Shown here in pieces: positions 1-8,800 of a stretch of 64,000 nt of DNA. The translations under genes were made by a program, and so were the position numbers. Each line of letters begins with the position of its first letter. Positions within the stretch are counted from its first letter, which is position 1. The DNA is taken from assembly GCF_000285835.1 (NCBI RefSeq), contig NZ_HE978601.1, positions 255,827 to 319,826 of the forward strand. The letters are read 5' to 3'. Source of the DNA: Brevibacterium senegalense (lineage in GTDB: Bacteria > Actinomycetota > Actinomycetes > Actinomycetales > Brevibacteriaceae). The notes under the pieces are model-generated. The model saw nothing but the letters and a program-made list of their open reading frames with translations, did not search any database and was not told where the DNA came from.

Positions 1-998
1 CGGATCTCCGTGTTGAGCCAGCGGACCAGAGCCAGCCCGGCCAGGCCCAGCGCGGCGGTGACGACGGGGACGCCCCACGGCATCGAGCCGAAGACGACGA
101 ATCCCGCGCACACGAGCGTCGCGAGCGTCAGTGCGACGACCGCGAGGCCGCCGACCGGCAGGACGGCGCGCAGTCGACGGATGCGGCGGCGGGTCTCGAC
201 GGTGAGTGCCGTGGCGCGGGGCGCGGTCCGCCGCGCATCGGTTCCGGCGGACGGCGACTGCGGGCGGGACTGGCCGGGACGGCCAGGGGTCTGCGCACCG
301 CCGGTCGTGTGCGCGGTGCGCTGCTGTCCGGGCTGCGTCAGCCGGGCCCGGACGTCCGCGGGGAGGTCGCGGGGCATGCGCTCGGCGGCGGCGGCGACGC
401 GACGAGGAGTGGTCCGGTGGGAGGAGGTCATGGTGGCGTCCATCGGGTCGGAAGCGGAGGAACCGGAGTGCGACAGGTGCACATCCATCGTGGACAGGGC
501 GGTGAGGCGGGCGGTGCCGGGGGCGGCGCGGTGGTGTGCGCTCGCACCGTGCGCGGTGCTCAGGTCAGGCGGCGCGCTCAGGTCCAGCATCGGTGCGGCG
601 CCCACCGCCAGGGGCAGTGCGTGCGGGCGATCCTGGGCGACCGCGTCCGGGGCGACCGTGTCCGGCCGCGTCCCGTGCAGCGGTCGCGCCGGCTCCTGCG
701 CGAAGCCGTCCACGACCTGGAGAGCGGGCCGCGGCGCGCGCAGGCTCAGGCGGGGCGCGGTCGGTTCGACGCGGACCGCGGGCACGGGGAGCTCGACGCG
801 GGCGGGGTGGGCCTCGTCGCGCAGCAGCTGCGGGCGCGAGGCGTCGACGGCGCAGCGCTGCGTGCGCTCGACGTCGACCGTCCGCACGCGTGCCGGCTGC
901 GCGTCCTCATCCTTCTCCGCACTACGCTTCAGCACTGTGGGCACGATGACGACGAACAGCACTGCTGCGATCAGCAAGAAGGCGATGCTCGTGTCCAC
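1..998 (-). CDS. GlpR-like/Rv0996-like membrane protein, C-terminus beyond window
   Basis: The frame is open from a GTG at 998 to the left edge with no stop; opposite-strand ORFs here are shadows. The protein starts VDTSIAFLLIAAVLFVVIV, one N-terminal membrane segment followed by a basic stretch. A long Ala/Pro/Arg-rich middle region without recognisable fold follows. Two further hydrophobic segments lie close to the edge (around residues 280-325). This topology, and a position just downstream of a RimJ-like acetyltransferase and galU, match the Rv0996 family, called GlpR in corynebacteria, where it is a membrane partner of the MoeA-like protein Glp in cell division. The start is supported by TAAGGT at 1005-1010 six bases before GTG (leaderless). 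Family assignment rests on topology and order, not on a strong motif. Confidence 0.7.
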   Translation of the reverse strand, partial: MDTSIAFLLIAAVLFVVIVPTVLKRSAEKDEDAQPARVRTVDVERTQRCAVDASRPQLLRDEAHPARVELPVPAVRVEPTAPRLSLRAPRPALQVVDGFAQEPARPLHGTRPDTVAPDAVAQDRPHALPLAVGAAPMLDLSAPPDLSTAHGASAHHRAAPGTARLTALSTMDVHLSHSGSSASDPMDATMTSSHRTTPRRVAAAAERMPRDLPADVRARLTQPGQQRTAHTTGGAQTPGRPGQSRPQSPSAGTDARRTAPRATALTVETRRRIRRLRAVLPVGGLAVVALTLATLVCAGFVVFGSMPWGVPVVTAALGLAGLALVRWLNTEI

Positions 999-1102
999 AA
1001 CCCAACCTTAGAGTCGGGACGGCGCTCCCCACCGGACCACGGCACGCGTGTCTCGATCCCGTCACGAAATGCCCAGGTCGGCGGAGCCGTCCCGCACGTC
1101 CC

Positions 1103-1783
1103 TCAGCCGGTGGGATCGTCGAGGCGCCCGAATGCGCCGGACGCACCGGGCCGGCCGGGATGGTCCGGAGCGGGGTCGCCTCCGAGCAGTCCCTGCTCGC
1201 GCGTGTGGAAGTGCAGGAGGCCGAAGGGCACGTCCTCGCTCAGCAGGCTGAAGATCCGGTGGTCGCGCCAGTCGCCGTCGATGTGCATGTAGCGCTCGCG
1301 CACACCCTCGTCGCGGAAGCCCAGCTTCTCCACGACGCGCAGGCTCGCCGAGTTCTCCGGTCGTATCGCGATCTCCATGCGGTGGAGTCCCGCCGCGAAG
1401 CAGTGGTCCGTCGCGAGCGCCACGGCCAAAGGGGTGTGCCCCTGCCCCGCGACGCGCCGGTCGATCCAGTAGCCGATCGTCGCACTCGCCAGTGATCCCC
1501 ACTGGAAGCCGGACACTGTCAGCTGCCCGCGGAAGCGGCCGCCCACCTCCACCACGAACGGCAGGGAACGCCCCTGGCGTGCGGCGCGCGCGTACTGGGC
1601 GCGCATCTCCAGGAATCCCGGCGCCTGCCACGTGGGGTCCGGGACGGTCGCCTCCCACGGGCGCAGCCAGTCCGCGTTCGCCCGGCGGACCTCGTTGTAC
1701 TCGCGCCTGTCCGTCCGCTGCAGCGGACGCAGTCGGACGGGGCCCCACACCAGCTCCGCGGGCCAGAGTCCACTGCCCGCCAT
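1103..1783 (-). CDS. RimJ/RimL-type GNAT N-acetyltransferase
   Basis: This 226-residue protein has the GNAT fold of ribosomal-protein-alanine acetyltransferases. It begins with a VRLRPLQRTDRREY segment typical of RimJ, has IGYWIDRRVAGQGHTPLAVA as the acetyl-CoA binding region (near residues 103-122) and the RPENSASLRVVEKLGF segment near 142-157. Family members transfer acetyl from acetyl-CoA to an N-terminal amine, but the real target is unknown. The C-terminal 30 residues are Gly/Pro-rich and probably disordered. It lies 90 bp downstream of galU on the same strand. In mycobacteria a moeA/glp gene sits between the two; it is absent here. No clear Shine-Dalgarno is visible before the ATG. Confidence 0.85.
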   Translation of the reverse strand: MAGSGLWPAELVWGPVRLRPLQRTDRREYNEVRRANADWLRPWEATVPDPTWQAPGFLEMRAQYARAARQGRSLPFVVEVGGRFRGQLTVSGFQWGSLASATIGYWIDRRVAGQGHTPLAVALATDHCFAAGLHRMEIAIRPENSASLRVVEKLGFRDEGVRERYMHIDGDWRDHRIFSLLSEDVPFGLLHFHTREQGLLGGDPAPDHPGRPGASGAFGRLDDPTG

Positions 1784-1873
1784 CAGCGCGCGGACCTCCC
1801 CGGCCGATCGCGGTCCGCCGCCGTCATCCGCGCGCGCCCGGTCGCGTCTGCGCGCCCGTCACTCCGCACCCGC

Positions 1874-2776
1874 TCAGTCCTCGAGACCCGCGACGAACTC
1901 CTTGAGCCACGTCCGCAGCTCCTCGCCCAGGTCGTCGCGGCGGCTGGCCAGTTGGATGACCGCCTTGATGTAGGAGAACTTGTCGCCGGTGTCGTACCGC
2001 TCGCCGGTGAAGAGGACGCCGTAGACCCCGTGGCCGTCGCCGCGCGCCTGCGCCTTCAGCGCGTCCGTCAGCTGGATCTCATCGCCCCGGCCCGGCTCCG
2101 TGCGGTGCAGCAGGGGAAAGATCTCCGGCGACAGGACGTAGCGGCCGATGACCGCCAGGTTCGACGGTGCGTCCGCCGGGTCCGGCTTCTCCACCAGGTC
2201 CGTGACGCGGACCAGACCGTCGACCTCCGTCTCCTGGACCGCGGCGCAGCCGTACATGCTGATCGATTCGTGCGGCACCTCCATGAGGGCGATGACGCTG
2301 CCGCCGGTGCGGTCGTAGCCGGCGATCATGTCCGGCAGGACGGGGCTGCGCTCGTCGATGAGGTCGTCGCCCAGCAGGACCGCGAACGGCTCCTCACCCA
2401 CGTGCTGCTCGCCTTTGAGGACGGCGTGGCCCAGACCCAGCGGGTCGCCCTGGCGCACGAAGTGGATGTCCGCCAGCTCCGAGGACTCCCGGATCAGCTG
2501 CAGCTTCTCCTGGTCGCCCTTCGCCTGCAGGGCCGCCTCCAGCCCGTCGACGCGATCGAAGTGGTCCTCGAGCGGCCGCTTGTTCCGCCCCGTCACCATG
2601 AGGACGTCGGTGAGACCGGCCGCGACCGCCTCCTCCACGACGTACTGGATCGCCGGCTTGTCGACGACCGGAAGCATCTCCTTGGGCGTCGCCTTCGTCG
2701 CTGGCAGGAATCGTGTGCCCAGTCCCGCGACGGGGATGACGGCCTTGCGCACCGGAGGGAACTCGCTGTTCGACAT
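1874..2776 (-). CDS. galU: UTP-glucose-1-phosphate uridylyltransferase
   Basis: GalU makes UDP-glucose from UTP and glucose-1-phosphate in the cytosol, feeding cell-wall glycan, glycogen and trehalose synthesis. The 300-residue product has the nucleotidyltransferase signature GLGTRFLPATKATPKEMLP near residues 18-36, VDKPAIQYVVEEA just after, and the sugar-binding GLGHAVLKGE and EKPDP segments. Two in-frame ATGs exist (2785 and 2776). I chose 2776 because TAGAAT (2784-2789) ends exactly seven bases before it and would itself overlap the upstream ATG. A far longer open frame continues upstream but is opposite-strand shadow of the cyclo-ligase gene. It is divergent from that gene with a 24-bp gap. 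Confidence 0.95.
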   Translation of the reverse strand: MSNSEFPPVRKAVIPVAGLGTRFLPATKATPKEMLPVVDKPAIQYVVEEAVAAGLTDVLMVTGRNKRPLEDHFDRVDGLEAALQAKGDQEKLQLIRESSELADIHFVRQGDPLGLGHAVLKGEQHVGEEPFAVLLGDDLIDERSPVLPDMIAGYDRTGGSVIALMEVPHESISMYGCAAVQETEVDGLVRVTDLVEKPDPADAPSNLAVIGRYVLSPEIFPLLHRTEPGRGDEIQLTDALKAQARGDGHGVYGVLFTGERYDTGDKFSYIKAVIQLASRRDDLGEELRTWLKEFVAGLED

Positions 2777-2783
2777 GGACGAC

Positions 2784-2793
2784 ATTCTAGGCT
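2784..2793. promoter_or_regulatory. Overlapping divergent -10 boxes (galU / cyclo-ligase)
   Basis: On the minus strand TAGAAT (2789-2784) ends seven bases before the galU ATG. On the plus strand TAGGCT (2788-2793) ends seven bases before the cyclo-ligase ATG. The boxes share the TA at 2788-2789, so polymerase could serve only one direction at a time, and each -35 region must lie inside the opposite coding sequence. Both transcripts would be leaderless. Seen directly; promoter function is inferred. Confidence 0.65.
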
Positions 2794-2800
2794 GGGTTCC

Positions 2801-3466
2801 ATGGAGATCGCGTTCCCCACACCGCGACCGGCGGACAAGGCCGCGCTGCGGGCGCAGATCCGGGCCCGGCGCACGGCGCGGATCACGGACCCGCACCCGT
2901 CGCCCGCGCAGGTCGCCCTGTCCTCCCGCATCCGCCACTCCGTCGAGACCGCAGCCCCGACCGCGGTCGTCGCGTACGCCGCCCTGCCGGGCGAGCCCAT
3001 CCTCGACGACCTCCTGGAGGACCTCATCTCGACAGGCCTCCCCGTCCTCCTGCCCGCGACTCGGACGGGCCGGCCGCTCCTGCTGGGCCGCGCCACCGCT
3101 CCCCTGGACTCCCTGCCCCGGGGCACGTGGGACATCCGGGAGCCTGCGGCTCCCCTCCCCGTCGCCGAGGCCCTGGCCGAGTTCGCAGACGCACCCGCCT
3201 CCCGCATCCTCGTCCTCACCCCGGGCCTCGCCTTCGATGCCCGCGGGGCACGGCTGGGCAACGGCGGCGGCTTCTACGACCGGACCTTCGGACCGCAGGG
3301 GGTGCTGGCGGAACCGCAGCACGCCCGCCTGCGCGAACGCCTCGCCTTCGCCGGTGTCTGCTGGGACGACGAGGTGCATGACAGCCTGCCGGCCGAGCCC
3401 TGGGACCTAAGGGTGTCCCGGATCCTCACCGACGCTCGGTCGAGCGAGGTCGCTCAGAGCGGGTAG
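2801..3466 (+). CDS. 5-formyltetrahydrofolate cyclo-ligase family protein
   Basis: The enzyme converts 5-formyl-THF to 5,10-methenyl-THF with ATP, keeping the one-carbon pool usable. The 221-residue product contains the family hallmark LGNGGGFYDR at residues 152-161, preceded by ILVLTPGLAFDARG, and an N-terminal KAALRAQIRARR segment. Length fits the family (about 190-220). The ATG at 2801 is chosen because TAGGCT ends seven bases upstream; an open frame extending much further upstream is a shadow of galU. The pairing with galU is an old actinobacterial arrangement. The last 15 residues are not conserved. A paralogue with a purely structural role cannot be excluded. Confidence 0.9.
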   Translation: MEIAFPTPRPADKAALRAQIRARRTARITDPHPSPAQVALSSRIRHSVETAAPTAVVAYAALPGEPILDDLLEDLISTGLPVLLPATRTGRPLLLGRATAPLDSLPRGTWDIREPAAPLPVAEALAEFADAPASRILVLTPGLAFDARGARLGNGGGFYDRTFGPQGVLAEPQHARLRERLAFAGVCWDDEVHDSLPAEPWDLRVSRILTDARSSEVAQSG

Positions 3467-3581
3467 TGCTCAGACCGCCCACGGAGCTCCTGCGTCCACC
3501 CGCATGCGGGCCCCGGTGCGCAGTGGCCTTATCATTCATGAGGCTCGCGTCCGCAGACGCACCCACATGTGAAAGGTCACC

Positions 3582-3926
3582 ATGCCCACCTACTCGTACC
3601 GCTGCAAGAACTGCGACTACGCCTTCGACATCCACCAGGAGTTCTCCGACTCGACGCTCACGCAGTGCCCGTCGTGCGGCGAGGAGCGCCTCCGCAAGGT
3701 GTTCGGAACGGTGGGCGTGACGTTCAAGGGGTCGGGCTTCTACGCGACGGACTCCCGCTCCGGCAGCAGCGCCTCGAGCACGGCCTCGACGGGCTCCAGC
3801 GGCGATTCCGCGTCGTCCGGCGCCTCTGATTCCTCCAGCTCGAACGGCTCGTCGGGCTCCTCCGGCGGGTCCTCCTCGGACTCCGGCTCCTCGAGCGCGC
3901 CTGCGGCCTCGACCGCGTCCGCCTGA
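3582..3926 (+). CDS. FmdB-family zinc-ribbon protein
   Basis: This 114-residue protein starts with MPTYSYRCKNCDYAF and has two CxxC pairs (Cys8/Cys11 and Cys29/Cys32), the FmdB zinc ribbon. From about residue 60 on it is a Ser/Gly/Ala low-complexity tail, probably disordered. FmdB proteins are named after a putative regulator of formamidase, but the function in actinobacteria is unknown. A GAAAGG Shine-Dalgarno sits six bases before the ATG. The order FmdB, SAF-domain protein, MscL is common in actinobacteria. Confidence 0.9.
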   Translation: MPTYSYRCKNCDYAFDIHQEFSDSTLTQCPSCGEERLRKVFGTVGVTFKGSGFYATDSRSGSSASSTASTGSSGDSASSGASDSSSSNGSSGSSGGSSSDSGSSSAPAASTASA

Positions 3927-4090
3927 CCCCACGCGAGCGCAGGCGAGGGCCTGTCCGCACTCGAGGTCGCGCACGACGCGAGGTCACGCGCGACGCGACT
4001 CGAGGTCACAGGCCGCCGCTCTTCCCCGCGCCCGTCCACAGGAACGCGTGACCCCTGGCGGGGCGCGCGTGCGCGCGTCAGAGTCGGGGC

Positions 4091-4759
4091 ATGAACGTTC
4101 TCGCTGCCGTGCGGCAGGCCGTCAACGAACCGCGTGCCGTCCTCACCCGGATCCCCGCTCGCCCGGCCGGCGTCGCCCTCCTCTGCCTGGCGACCCTGTT
4201 GGCGGCCTGGATGATCGTCCCGCGCACGGGCACCGCGCCGGTGCTGGTCGCCGCGCACGATCTGGATCCCGGCACGGTGCTGAGCGCCGGTGATGTCCGG
4301 GTCGAGCAGTACCCCGCAGCGCTGTCCCCCGACGGCGCCCTTTCCCGGGTCCCGGACGCGGACGGTGTGAGCACCGGCGGAGCGATCGCCGCGGGTACGC
4401 CCCTCACCAGTGCTTCACTCCTGGGGCCGGACGCCGGTCTGCGCCCGCCGGGCACCGTCCTCGTCCCCACCGTCTTCGGCGATGCCCAGTCGGTCTCCGT
4501 CATCCGGCCCGGCCACCGCCTGCGCGTCTTCGCGGCGGGCGGCGCAGGTCCGGGGGATGCAGCGGACGGCGACGACGACCTCGGCGGGCTGGGGGCGACG
4601 GGAGCACTGGTTGAGGAAGCCATCGTCACCGCGGTCCACTCCCCCGCCGGCCCCGCCGCGCAGGGGTCGACCGTCGTGACCCTGGCGGTCACCGAGCCCG
4701 AGGCCGCAGCGCTGTCCCGCGACGCCGGCGCCTACCTGAGTTTCGCGCTGCTGAATTGA
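4091..4759 (+). CDS. SAF-domain membrane protein (CpaB/RcpC-like)
   Basis: The 222-residue protein has one membrane segment (about residues 25-43) and then a SAF domain opening VLVAAHDLDPGTVLSAGDVRV (about 51-115). It ends with a beta-rich domain that includes VTLAVTEPEAAALSRDAG. SAF domains occur in pilus assembly proteins CpaB/RcpC and in antifreeze/sialate families. In actinobacteria this gene sits between fmdB and mscL without pilus genes, so a pilus role is doubtful. It is probably anchored in the membrane with the SAF part outside. An Asp/Gly-rich loop interrupts the C-terminal half. Confidence 0.8.
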   Translation: MNVLAAVRQAVNEPRAVLTRIPARPAGVALLCLATLLAAWMIVPRTGTAPVLVAAHDLDPGTVLSAGDVRVEQYPAALSPDGALSRVPDADGVSTGGAIAAGTPLTSASLLGPDAGLRPPGTVLVPTVFGDAQSVSVIRPGHRLRVFAAGGAGPGDAADGDDDLGGLGATGALVEEAIVTAVHSPAGPAAQGSTVVTLAVTEPEAAALSRDAGAYLSFALLN

Positions 4760-4998
4760 CCCTGGTGACCGCACCGGTGTCCACATATCGTTGCGCAGAA
4801 CACGCGCGAATGAGATGGAAGCCCAGAATGCTTCTGCTTACACTACCCTTCGTCGGCCGTGACAGTATGGTCGTCGTACAGAGAAACCATCCGGGCAAGG
4901 ATGGCAGGGCCGATTCCCATTCCCGCCATGCACGTGCCGGGTCTTCCCAACCTCACGTCACATCCTCGGATGTGCGCTCGTGAAAGGACTCACCCCCC
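4760..4998 (+). promoter_or_regulatory. mscL leader region with two dyads
   Basis: The gap before mscL has a candidate -10 TACACT at 4839-4844, which would give a 5' UTR of about 150 nt. An inverted repeat GAAGC-N7-GCTTC (4818-4834) overlaps the expected spacer. A second perfect dyad CACATCC-TC-GGATGTG (4959-4974) ends just before the GAAAGGA ribosome-binding site (4982-4988). As RNA this dyad is a tight hairpin; as DNA it is a 16-bp palindrome. Confidence 0.4.
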
Positions 4999-5439
4999 AT
5001 GTTCAAGGGCTTCAGAGACTTCATCCTCCGGGGCAATGTGATCGAGCTGGCGACCGCGGTCATCATCGGCGGCGCCTTCACGGCGATCGTCACCGCGATC
5101 TCCGACAAGATCATCAACCCGCTCATCGCCGCCGTCGGCTCCCCTGACATGGGCGGCCTGGGCTTCCGCATCCGCCCGGAGGTCGAGGCGACCTTCGTCG
5201 ACTTCGGCGCCGTCATCACGGCAGCCATCAACTTCCTCATCGTCGCGGCCGTCGTGTACTTCGTCATCGTCATGCCGATGAACAAGGTCAACGAGCTGCG
5301 CAAGCGCGGCGTCGCCGAGGACGAGGTCCCGCCCACGGCCGAGGAGCTGCTCGCAGAGATCCGCGACCTCATGGCGCAGGGCAACCAGCAGCAGGTCCCC
5401 GACCAGCGCGTCGACGGCGACGACACGCCGCGCCGCTGA
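4999..5439 (+). CDS. mscL: Large-conductance mechanosensitive channel MscL
   Basis: MscL is a homopentameric channel of the cytoplasmic membrane that opens at near-lytic tension to release solutes after hypo-osmotic shock. The 146-residue product starts with the amphipathic MFKGFRDFILRGNVIELATAV, has TM1 (about residues 14-42, with the small-residue pore-lining GGAFTAIV) and TM2 (about 70-95, AAINFLIVAAVVYFVIVMP). The cytoplasmic helix AEELLAEIRDLM follows, with a charged tail. Length is typical. The ATG follows GAAAGGA. A strong hairpin terminates it at 5482-5523. Confidence 0.97.
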   Translation: MFKGFRDFILRGNVIELATAVIIGGAFTAIVTAISDKIINPLIAAVGSPDMGGLGFRIRPEVEATFVDFGAVITAAINFLIVAAVVYFVIVMPMNKVNELRKRGVAEDEVPPTAEELLAEIRDLMAQGNQQQVPDQRVDGDDTPRR

Positions 5440-5481
5440 GTCACGCCTGAGCCCGTCACCAGCACGGCTGCGAGGGCGACG

Positions 5482-5523
5482 GAAGGGCCGGGAGCGATCC
5501 ATCGGATCCGCTCCCGGCCCTTC
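5482..5523. terminator. Bidirectional hairpin terminator after mscL
   Basis: A perfect 15-bp stem (GAAGGGCCGGGAGCG at 5482-5496 with its complement at 5509-5523) closes a 12-nt loop. It lies between convergent mscL and the small gene ending at 5539, so it can serve both. Confidence 0.85.
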
Positions 5524-5538
5524 TGCATGCAGGAGGCG

Positions 5539-5853
5539 TCAGTCCTGCGCGGAACCGGCTCCCGTGGGGCGGTCGTCGCCGCGCGGACCGCGGTCCTCCT
5601 GCGCCGGGGCGCCGCCCGTGAACGGCCGATCGCGGTGGGGTGGCGCCCAGTGCGGCGGACGGTCGACCAGGTGGCGCTCCAGATCACTGCGCTGCCGCGC
5701 GGGCGACCCGTCGTCGCCCTGCGGATCCGCGACGTTGCCCAGGGTGCGCTTGTAGCGGGCGATCGCCGCCTGCGCGGCCGGGCTCAGCGTCCGTCGGGAC
5801 GGCTGCTCGTCTGCGGGCTCCTCAGCGCTCACGCTGCTCGTCTGCGGCGTCAT
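5539..5853 (-). CDS. Small hypothetical protein overlapping the helicase 3' end
   Basis: The 104-residue frame begins MTPQTSSVSAEEPADEQ, has a short helical, basic segment RRTLSPAAQAAIARYKRTLG (about residues 20-39) and a Pro/Arg/Asp-rich tail. The ATG at 5853 has GGAG seven bases upstream and lies inside the helicase gene, overlapping its stop by 32 bases. This suggests co-translation. A GTG eight codons later is an alternative start. No known family is recognised. Confidence 0.6.
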   Translation of the reverse strand: MTPQTSSVSAEEPADEQPSRRTLSPAAQAAIARYKRTLGNVADPQGDDGSPARQRSDLERHLVDRPPHWAPPHRDRPFTGGAPAQEDRGPRGDDRPTGAGSAQD

Positions 5854-8800
5854 CCTGAGGCTCCGAGTCCGCGTGTTCCGAATCCGCTGTCTCCGAGTCC
5901 GCACTCGCCGGCTCCACGGTGTGCGAGTCGTTGCTCTGCGAGTCCACGTCCGCTGCGGCCTCTGCCGCGTCCTCGGCCTCCGCACCGGACGCAGTCCGAT
6001 CGACGTCGTCCGCATCGCGCGCGCCGCCGGCGTCGTGGCCAGACACGTGGGCGTCGTGAGCCGCGTCGGAGGACGAGTCGTCCGACGCCGGGGGCTCCGC
6101 TCCCGGGTCGCCGTCGCTCGGTGCGCTCAGAGCGTCATCCGCCACCTCGTCCTGCGCGGCGTCCGTCTGGGCGTAGAGGTCCCGCAGACCCGCGTCGCGC
6201 AGCTCGGCGTGGCGGAGGCTGTCCGTGTCGTACGAGGGGATGACCTGGTCGGCGGGCACGACCTCGGGCTCTTCGCGGACCTGGGCACGCACGGCCGGCG
6301 CGGTGCCGGATGAGGGGACCGCGGCCTCGGCGGTCTCTTCCGTGGGCCCATCCTCCGGCGTGCCGACAGCACTGCGCTTCGACGCGGCCACCCGCGCGCG
6401 ATAGGCGGTCACGGCACTGTCGAGTGCGGCCTCGGTGCGGGCGGACCGCAGCTTCTGCGCCAGCCCGGCCCGTAGCTGCTCCTTGAGATCCACGTCCGTC
6501 CGGGAGACGCCGTCGGACTGGATCCACTCGAGCATCGCGACGAGCTGGTCGTCGGTGTACATGTGCATGGGCAGGCCGGAGGCGACCCGAGGACGGCTCC
6601 CCTGCCGGTCGACGACGACCGCCGCTGCGCGGGCCGCATTCAGCAGCGCCTGCGGCGAGAGCTCCTCGACGGTCTCCTTCCACACCTCGAACAGGCGGTT
6701 AGCCTGCCGCTGCGGATCGACGAACGCGTCCGTCGTCCAGATGCGGACGAAGCGCCAGCCGCGGCGGGCCAGCTGCTCCGACTGGAGACGCTCGCGCTGG
6801 CGGATGCTGTCCGTCTGCGCGTACAGCGGACCGTCGGAGTCGACCGCGACGACCATGCCGTGCAGGGCGTCCGCGGAGTTCGCGATCGCCAGGTCGATCC
6901 CCTGGTAGTCGAGGTGCGCGAGGACGCCCTTGCGACTCAGGCGCTCCGCCAGGTCGGTCACGATGGGGTCGCCCAGCTCCGCAGCGGGCTCCGTCGCGAT
7001 CCGGTCCGCGTCCTCGCCGTCGCTGCGGACCATCGCACCGGTGCCGGTGACGGCGCCGTAGGGACGTTCGGTGGGATCGCCGCCGGAGGCGACCTCCGCG
7101 AGGAGATCCGGCAGCAGGGCCGCGCCGTGCTCCAGGCGGGACGGGTCGAAATCGTCGGCCTCGAACGCGGAAACGACCGTGAGGCGACGGCGGGCTCGCG
7201 TGATCGCGGCCGCCAGCAGACGCTCGCCACCCGGCTGCGACAGCGGCCCGAAGGTGGGGATGACGCGGCCGTGGCGCGTGCGGCCGTAGCCCAGCGACAG
7301 GATGACCGCGTCGCGGTCCATGCCCTGGATCTGCTCGCAGTCCGTCACGACGAACGGCTCCTTCTCCGGATCCTCGAAGAAGGAGGCGACGTACGGGTAC
7401 TGACGGATCGCCTGCTGGATCGCCGTCGCCACCCGCTGCGCGTGCCACGGGGTGACGGTGATGACGGCCAGCGACTGGCGGGCACGGGTGCGCGCGTGGC
7501 GGACGACCAGGTCGACGACGCGGTCGACCTCGACGTCCAGGCTCTCGACCTGTCCCGTCGCGGTGTCCGGCGATCCCAGTGCGTCCGGGACGTAGGCGAA
7601 CTCCAGTCCGCTGCCGTCGCCGGTGAAGGCGGTGGGGACGGTCGTGATGTGGCTGTCGTAGAAGTGACGGTTCGACAGCTCCACCAGTTCCAACGGCGAC
7701 ACCCGGTAGCTGGTGTGGAGGCGGTGGCGAGGCAGGAACGCGGCCAGGTCCTCCCACACGCTGGCCACGGGCGGCTCCGTCGTGAGCGTGCGGCGGTCGA
7801 CGGTGACACTGAACTCGCGGGGGCCGGGCAGGCGCATGTCGCCCAGGGCGATGACCTGCTTGGCGCGGGCCAGGGCGGGCAGGACCTCGGCGGTCGTGAG
7901 GCGGCCGGAGTCCGCGAGGATGACGGTGTCGAACAGCGGTGCGTCCGCGAAGAGGCCCGGCACCTGGAACGGCGTGACCGTCCAGATGGGCGCCAGGGTC
8001 GTGACGACGTCCGGGGCGCTGCGGGTCAGGTCCACGACGCGCGGCCGGTCGGCGCGCAGGGCGTCGCGCACGGCCTGGGCCTGTTCGCGCTTCTCCGCGA
8101 TGATGCGCTTCCAGCGGCGGGAGTGGCCGTAGCGCAGGCGCGAGGCGCCAGCCGCGACGTACTGGCGGTCCGCCACCCGGTAGTCCGCCGCGATGCGGTG
8201 GAGCACATCGCCGTCGTGGGCGCCGATGAGCGCGTCCGCGCCAGCCAGGTCCTGCAGGATCGTCGCCCACAGGGCCAGGTCGAACTCGAGTCCCACGACC
8301 TCGTGGGGCACACGGCGGTCGCGCAGGTCGTCCAGCAGTTCGCCCAGACCGGCCGCGCGCAGCTCGTCGTCCGCGCGGGTGCGGGCGGGGAGGTCGACGA
8401 GGGAGTCCTGGTCCTCGCCCAAGGCCCGCAGTCGGGCCTCGAGCTCCTCGACCAGCATGCCCTCGAGGTCGCCGCCGTCCGGGGTGGTGTCCAGCACGGG
8501 GCGCAGCGCCTGGAGCTCCGCGGACAGGGCGCGGTACTCCGCGACCGCCTCCGGGATGCCGCGGGGCACTCGGGGGCGGATGTCGCCGCCGGCCAACTCC
8601 CGCAACTCCTGCCGCTGCTGAGAGGCGGCGAGCAGGCCCGCGTGCATGTCGGTGATCTGCGCGCCGGGGCGCAGGAACTCGCGGGCGGCCTTCTTCAGAC
8701 GGTTGCGCTCGAAGAGGCCCATGTCGCGACCCACCGACGCGCGGTACTCCGCGGTGCCGGTCGCGGCCAGCAGATCCGTGAGGCTGTGCTCGAAGACCTC

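Noticed and set aside
10-1292. Long plus-strand ORFs of 333 and 327 codons at the left end
   Set aside because: Arg/Ala/Gly-rich translations without any family features; the opposite frame from 998 down has membrane segments and a proper start.
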